Positions 59,709-64,000 of a stretch of 64,000 bases of DNA are shown in pieces (the stretch's first letter is position 1; each line of letters begins with the position of its first letter). The notes under the pieces were generated by a model, which worked only from the letters and a program-made list of their open reading frames with translations, did not search any database and had not been told where the DNA came from. A program made the translations under genes and the position numbers. The stretch is from Circinella minor (lineage: Eukaryota > Mucoromycota > Mucoromycetes > Mucorales > Lichtheimiaceae), in assembly GCA_016758965.1 (NCBI GenBank), contig JAEPRB010000117.1, forward strand, positions 1 to 64,000, given 5' to 3'.

Positions 59709-62153
59709 GTCCTCCACTTTTTCTTCTTTTTTTTATAATTTTTTATTTTTTTTTATTACTTTCTTTGTTGAAACAAGAGCACAAGGTGGCCACAGAGTTA
59801 TCAGCAAGACACAAGAATACCCGAGGACAAGAACCATTACCTTGTTGTTTCCTAAATTTCTCTTCTTGAGGAATGGGGGAAAAGCAAGAAGGGGATGAGA
59901 AGAAGAGTAATAGTTGTTTAAAATGATGATATTAAACCATTCCCAATATGTGTACGCACATATGTATTATGGCATTCAATGATCAAGTCTGATTAAACAT
60001 TAAAAAAATTCATTCTTTTAATAAAAAATATACTTCACATATCTACAATAAACTTTTCGATTGTTTTTACCTATAAAAGAGATTTTTTTTTATTTGCTGT
60101 GTGAATTAATAAATGTTAATAAACCATAGATGTGGTGACCTTGTGTTGTAACTAAAAAGATTCTTGATCACCATCCGTGCACACGGATGGTGAAGAAAGA
60201 GGATAAGTATCATGATTGACCAGATCTGTTGAATATAAAAGTATTAATATTAATACGTATTCGAGAGAAAAATGTTGACCATTGATACATATCAGATATA
60301 TTAGGAGCTAAAATATTTATTAATCCTTGATAACTTTACACATATAAATAAAAGACTTCGTGGTTTTAGGAACTTAGGGCATTTTTAATCATATATAATT
60401 CGAATTTCTTATTTATATTGTTTCATTTACACACATGATTCCTCCCTCACATTGAGAGTTTAAAACCAGTATATGTTTATTATTTCTACACTACGCTCAA
60501 ATGATAATAAAATTACTGTCAACTTCAAGATTGCAGAATATGTCTTTGTAAATAAAAATTGATTTTCTGTTGACACGCGGGTTTTCTGTTCTTGTCTCTA
60601 GTATATCAGCATCATCCGAACAAGAATACATATTTAATGAAAAAAAAAACATAGAGCTTTTGTAACTTGGTCAAATCATCTAGTATTGTATACTAAACAT
60701 CGTAAACGTCAATTTGTACTCGTGTAAACATTAAAGTCTGTTTATATTATCAAGTGTTTATAAATTTTAATGACTCGAGAACTTATTTAAGATGGATTAA
60801 TAAAGTAATTATCACTATGAAAAATATAAAAATAATAATATTACTGTTCAAAAAGTAACTTGTATCACTGAGTCTAATTGGAGTATACATACATAAACAA
60901 ACAAACAAAAAACAAACAAGTCATTCCACGTCAAACAAAAAACCAATCAAGGTAAGAAGTCCCTCATGCAGTATCAAGCAAAGAATAGTTGTGAAATAAT
61001 AATGACTTAGTAACTTATTAACTGTTGTGCTATTATTATTTCTTTATAATAGAAGTATGTGGCATTCCATTTTAATTATCCACTTTTCTTTGCTTAATGC
61101 TAAGTTTTTATTTAATCTAAAAAAACCCACTGTCTTTCTTTGTATGCCTTCATTAATATACTTGTAGTGCTTTTACTACTGTTGTTAGCCTAATATTATT
61201 ATTAAATTGTTGAATTTGGATTATATAAGAAAAAGTGGTTTATTAATACCAGATACTTTGTTCATCCAATATGGATTAACTTATCCTTACTGTAATAACA
61301 CATTTGGCCGAAGATATAACCATCTTCTAGTAATATCATAATTTATCCCGAATTACTACTACGATAGAAGACGTCGATTTTGTAAGTATCGGATATATAG
61401 GTTTATTTGAATATCGTTCATTATTTATCATAAGAACCTTGCTGTGTTTGCAAAAAATAAGAGGTTATCGGTTAATTTTTGTTTTAAATTACTCGCCAAA
61501 AGGTCACGATACTATTTTGTGTAGCTGTCTCTTTTGCTTTCTATTTGTCCTGTCCAGATGCTTATTAGGATCCAACTCGAATATCCTGAATCATTTATTG
61601 CATATGCCGACAATTGCAAAATACTTATCTGACACAGTTAGCTTATTTCAATACTTTAAATAACATCTTCTTGTCTGAAGTAGTTTAAAATATCCCATAT
61701 CCAATTATTTTCTCATTATAATTATTCAAATATTGTAAAAGATTGTTTGTGTGTGTGTGTGTGTGTTTTTTTTTTCACTTTTCACAGTTTCCCAATTGAA
61801 TTGATGTTGATACCATTCTTTTTCTTTTAGATTGTATAAAGAAAAAATGTTTGAGTAATTTTTTTTTCTTTTAATGGTTTACATTTCTTACAATAGTTCT
61901 TTTTTTTTTTCGGTATTCGTGTGTGTGTACGTGTTTCTGTTTAAGTTTTTAACCATTGTCACAGGATTCTTTGAGTTTTTAGGAACTTTTAAGAAAAAAG
62001 AACCTTGATTTTTTTAACTCCCTCTTAAATATACTAACCAAAAAAAAAAAAAAAAAAGGTTGCTTATTTTATTACTACTCAACCCCCCCTTTCCTTTTCT
62101 TATTTTACTTTTTTTTTATATTATATTTTTCTGTCTTTTTCTTTTCTTCTCAA
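59709..62153. other. Gene-poor spacer upstream of the WDR91-like gene
   Basis: 2.4 kb, AT-rich. There is a short perfect hairpin CACCATCCGTGTGCACGGATGGTG near 60170-60193, (GT)n near 61746-61766 and T/A runs near 61904 and 62039-62058. The right end must carry the WDR91-like promoter. No gene is seen. Confidence 0.5.
60170..60193. repeat. Short perfect inverted repeat
   Basis: CACCATCCGTG and CACGGATGGTG are separated by two bases. It could form a stem of 11 bp or more. There is no T-run of a bacterial-type terminator, and the role is unknown. Confidence 0.6.
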
Positions 62154-62519
62154 ATGAACTCGTTAAATCAAGTTGACGAGCTTGTTAAAGAATATTTATT
62201 AGTAAGTTTTTGGTTTCAACTATTTTAATGTTTTTTTTTCATAGCAACAAGTTACGGGATTTTTTCGATTGAAGAAGGGAAACACCCCCTTTTTTTTGCT
62301 ATTATTGTTTCAATACTTACAACTTACCAACACAACACAATTCAAATTTATATTATTGTCATTAGTTTCGTGGATTTACTAATACATATCGAACTTTTGA
62401 AAATGAATGTCGAGTAGACAAGGATAAAAGCTATCAGGTATATAATATTCCTGCAATAAAGTTGCTGTTTTCGAATGAAGAGGAGACGAGGGGAAAAGAA
62501 TTCAATAAAAAGAGAGAGA

Positions 62520-62558
<39 letters not shown>

Positions 62559-63939
62559 AATGAATGAGATTGAATGATAATACTAAAAACAACATCTTTT
62601 AAAAAAAATAAATGATCAAGGTTGACAAAATTCTCGATGAGTTACTGGGCTATATATTCAATAGTGATATACAAAGATTAATTGATTATTATCGATATCT
62701 CGATTTACGGTTTTTCTCGCGTTTGGATAGTCGGTTTCAACGCACGGTTAAAAAATTCGAACTATGCTTATTGCGGCATTATTTAGTTTATGGTCAGTTT
62801 AATATATTATATATTTTATAAATAATCTATATTGATATTAATGAATTATATTATTATTTTATTAGCAATTCAACATAAGAAACGTGATAAAGTAATAGAA
62901 TTTTTTGATCTTTATGGTCCCGATTTACATGGGAAACCTGAATGGTCACAATGGTTCGGTTAGTTTATATATATATATATATATATACATATATTAACGG
63001 AGAAAGTGGAAGGAAAAGGGAAAAGGGAATATATGCGTGTGTATATTTGTATATATATATATATATATATTTGGAAATACATATTATAATAATACTTATA
63101 CTGAAACTCTCTTGGTCATAATAGCATTACCTTATGTTAAGAATCCTGCGACCGATCCAACATTTGAAACATTTTTTTCCAAACAATGGATAGATAACTA
63201 TATGATCTCCTTACATAATTTTTTAGCAACAACATTTCAATTTATGCGTAGGTTTATATATATATATTTATATTGAGTTAAAGAAAAAAAAACACACAAA
63301 TAATAATTAATACATATTTGTTTATATTTAGCTTTACCAAGTTTATTATCTTTTAATATGGATCGAGTTCAACGAAAAGCACAACAAACAGAAATTGAAT
63401 CATTGAAAAATACAATAGAAAGTATGAAAGCTGCTGCTGATGCACGTGAAAATGAAGTTGCAAAATTGAAACATGAGGTCGGTATTTTTTTTTCTTTTTC
63501 ATTCTCTTGAACAAACACATACAGAGAGAGAGAGAGAGAGAGAGATGTACATACATATACCACTTTTCTTGTTTTATCTTATATATTAAAAAAAATTAAT
63601 ATGTAGGTCGCTGAAACTCGACGAGAAATGACTGATGGAATTAGTATGATTCGAAGGCGTGCTGCTTCGATGACCAATGAATTAAAAGCTGGTAATGGTG
63701 GTACAAAATCAAAATCGATAGAAAAAACAACTTCATCATCATCATCATCTACAATAGCAGGTGACAAGTTAGTTCCAGGAATAGTAACCACTACATCAAC
63801 AACACCAACACCAACAGCAGTAACACTACATTCATCTACAGGAGGAACAACAACTACTTCTTTAAATCCAACAAATGGTAGTTTAAGTTCGGATGGAATT
63901 GTCGTGGATGAAGAAGAACCATTTGTTGTTGTGAGCGAG
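62154..63939 (+). CDS. WDR91-like endosomal regulator, 5' part only
   Basis: Exons 62154-62201, 62366-62437, 62621-62792, 62866-62958, 63125-63247, 63332-63477 and 63607-63939 join in frame to 329 residues and continue past the window. The start (VDELVKEYLLFRGFTNTYRTFE) is a LisH motif. VDKILDELLGYI, RFFSRLD, FYLVY-like HYLVY, and PATDPTFETFFSKQW...SLHNF follow in the same order as in animal WDR91. A coiled coil (about 175-235) and a Ser/Thr-rich linker come next. The WD40 repeats expected at the C-terminus lie beyond 64000. WDR91 with WDR81 lowers PI3-kinase activity and drives early-to-late endosome conversion. The exon 6 donor GTCGGT is weak but keeps the frame. Confidence 0.9.
62521..62554. 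repeat. (GT)n microsatellite in WDR91-like intron
   Basis: About 16 GT units within the second intron, followed by short GAAT repeats. Confidence 0.9.
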
Positions 63940-64000
63940 GTAACATATTTTTTTTTATATTTTTTTTTTTTGGGAGGGTTACGGTTATATTTATTTTGTA

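Noticed and set aside
60170..60193. Transcription terminator
   Set aside because: A perfect hairpin, but eukaryotic context, no adjacent gene end and no T-run.

Overview
The window looks like nuclear DNA of an early-diverging fungus, most likely Mucoromycota (Mucorales-like). The evidence is very AT-rich spacers (my estimate is 25-30 percent GC overall), many short GT-AG introns (usually 50-120 bp), and a gene mix of a fungal-type TOM5, a diaphanous-type formin, MSP1, and WDR91-like and HMMR-like proteins that most Dikarya lack. Two genes also resemble a protein family I associate with Mucorales. Splice models were built by hand; every multi-exon model kept its frame across all exons unless a break is stated. 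No rRNA, tRNA, CRISPR array or bacterial-type operon was seen.

Layout. 0.3-2.3 kb: a six-exon gene with a PD-(D/E)XK nuclease-like signature. 2.9-5.6 kb: repeat-rich DNA with a 197-bp duplication, a 1.7-kb Tc1/mariner element (23-bp terminal inverted repeats, TA flanks, frameshifted DD34E transposase) and a 202-bp MITE-like element. 7.8-11.1 kb: an HMMR-like coiled-coil gene and a three-exon TOM5 gene. 13.9-15.6 kb: a broken MDC1-type tandem-BRCT gene abutting the C-terminal piece of a TnpB/Fanzor-like transposon protein. 16.0-16.3 kb: a small secreted cysteine-rich protein. 19.1-21.7 kb: a 13-exon gene with the same C-terminal signature as the first gene.

24.6-37.4 kb: a possible small specialised-metabolism locus. 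It has two tandem NRPS-like adenylation genes (one A-only, one adenylation-thiolation-reductase) and a divergent MFS exporter, with a TA-flanked non-autonomous transposon between the two enzyme genes. 37.7-45.1 kb: an 18-exon formin. 46.0-46.8 kb: a Mutator-like non-autonomous element with long inverted repeats and a 10-bp target duplication. 47.1-49.4 kb: two tandem GNAT acetyltransferases sharing an intron position. 51.0-55.1 kb: MSP1, a HAD-family hydrolase, and an ERI1-type SAP/DEDDh exonuclease on the other strand. 55.9-56.4 kb: a doubtful small gene. 57.9-58.1 kb: a 12-bp minisatellite. 59.2-59.7 kb: a coding-like remnant. 62.2 kb to the end: the 5' part of a WDR91-like gene.

How the genes fit together. 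Most genes are housekeeping and work independently: mitochondrial import (TOM5), mitochondrial outer-membrane quality control (MSP1), actin nucleation (formin), endosome maturation (WDR91-like) and small-RNA or histone-mRNA trimming (ERI1). Only the NRPS-like/MFS trio suggests a shared pathway. The accessory material (mariner, MITEs, Fanzor-type fragment, MULE-like element, expanded nuclease-like family) is the most unusual part of the window.
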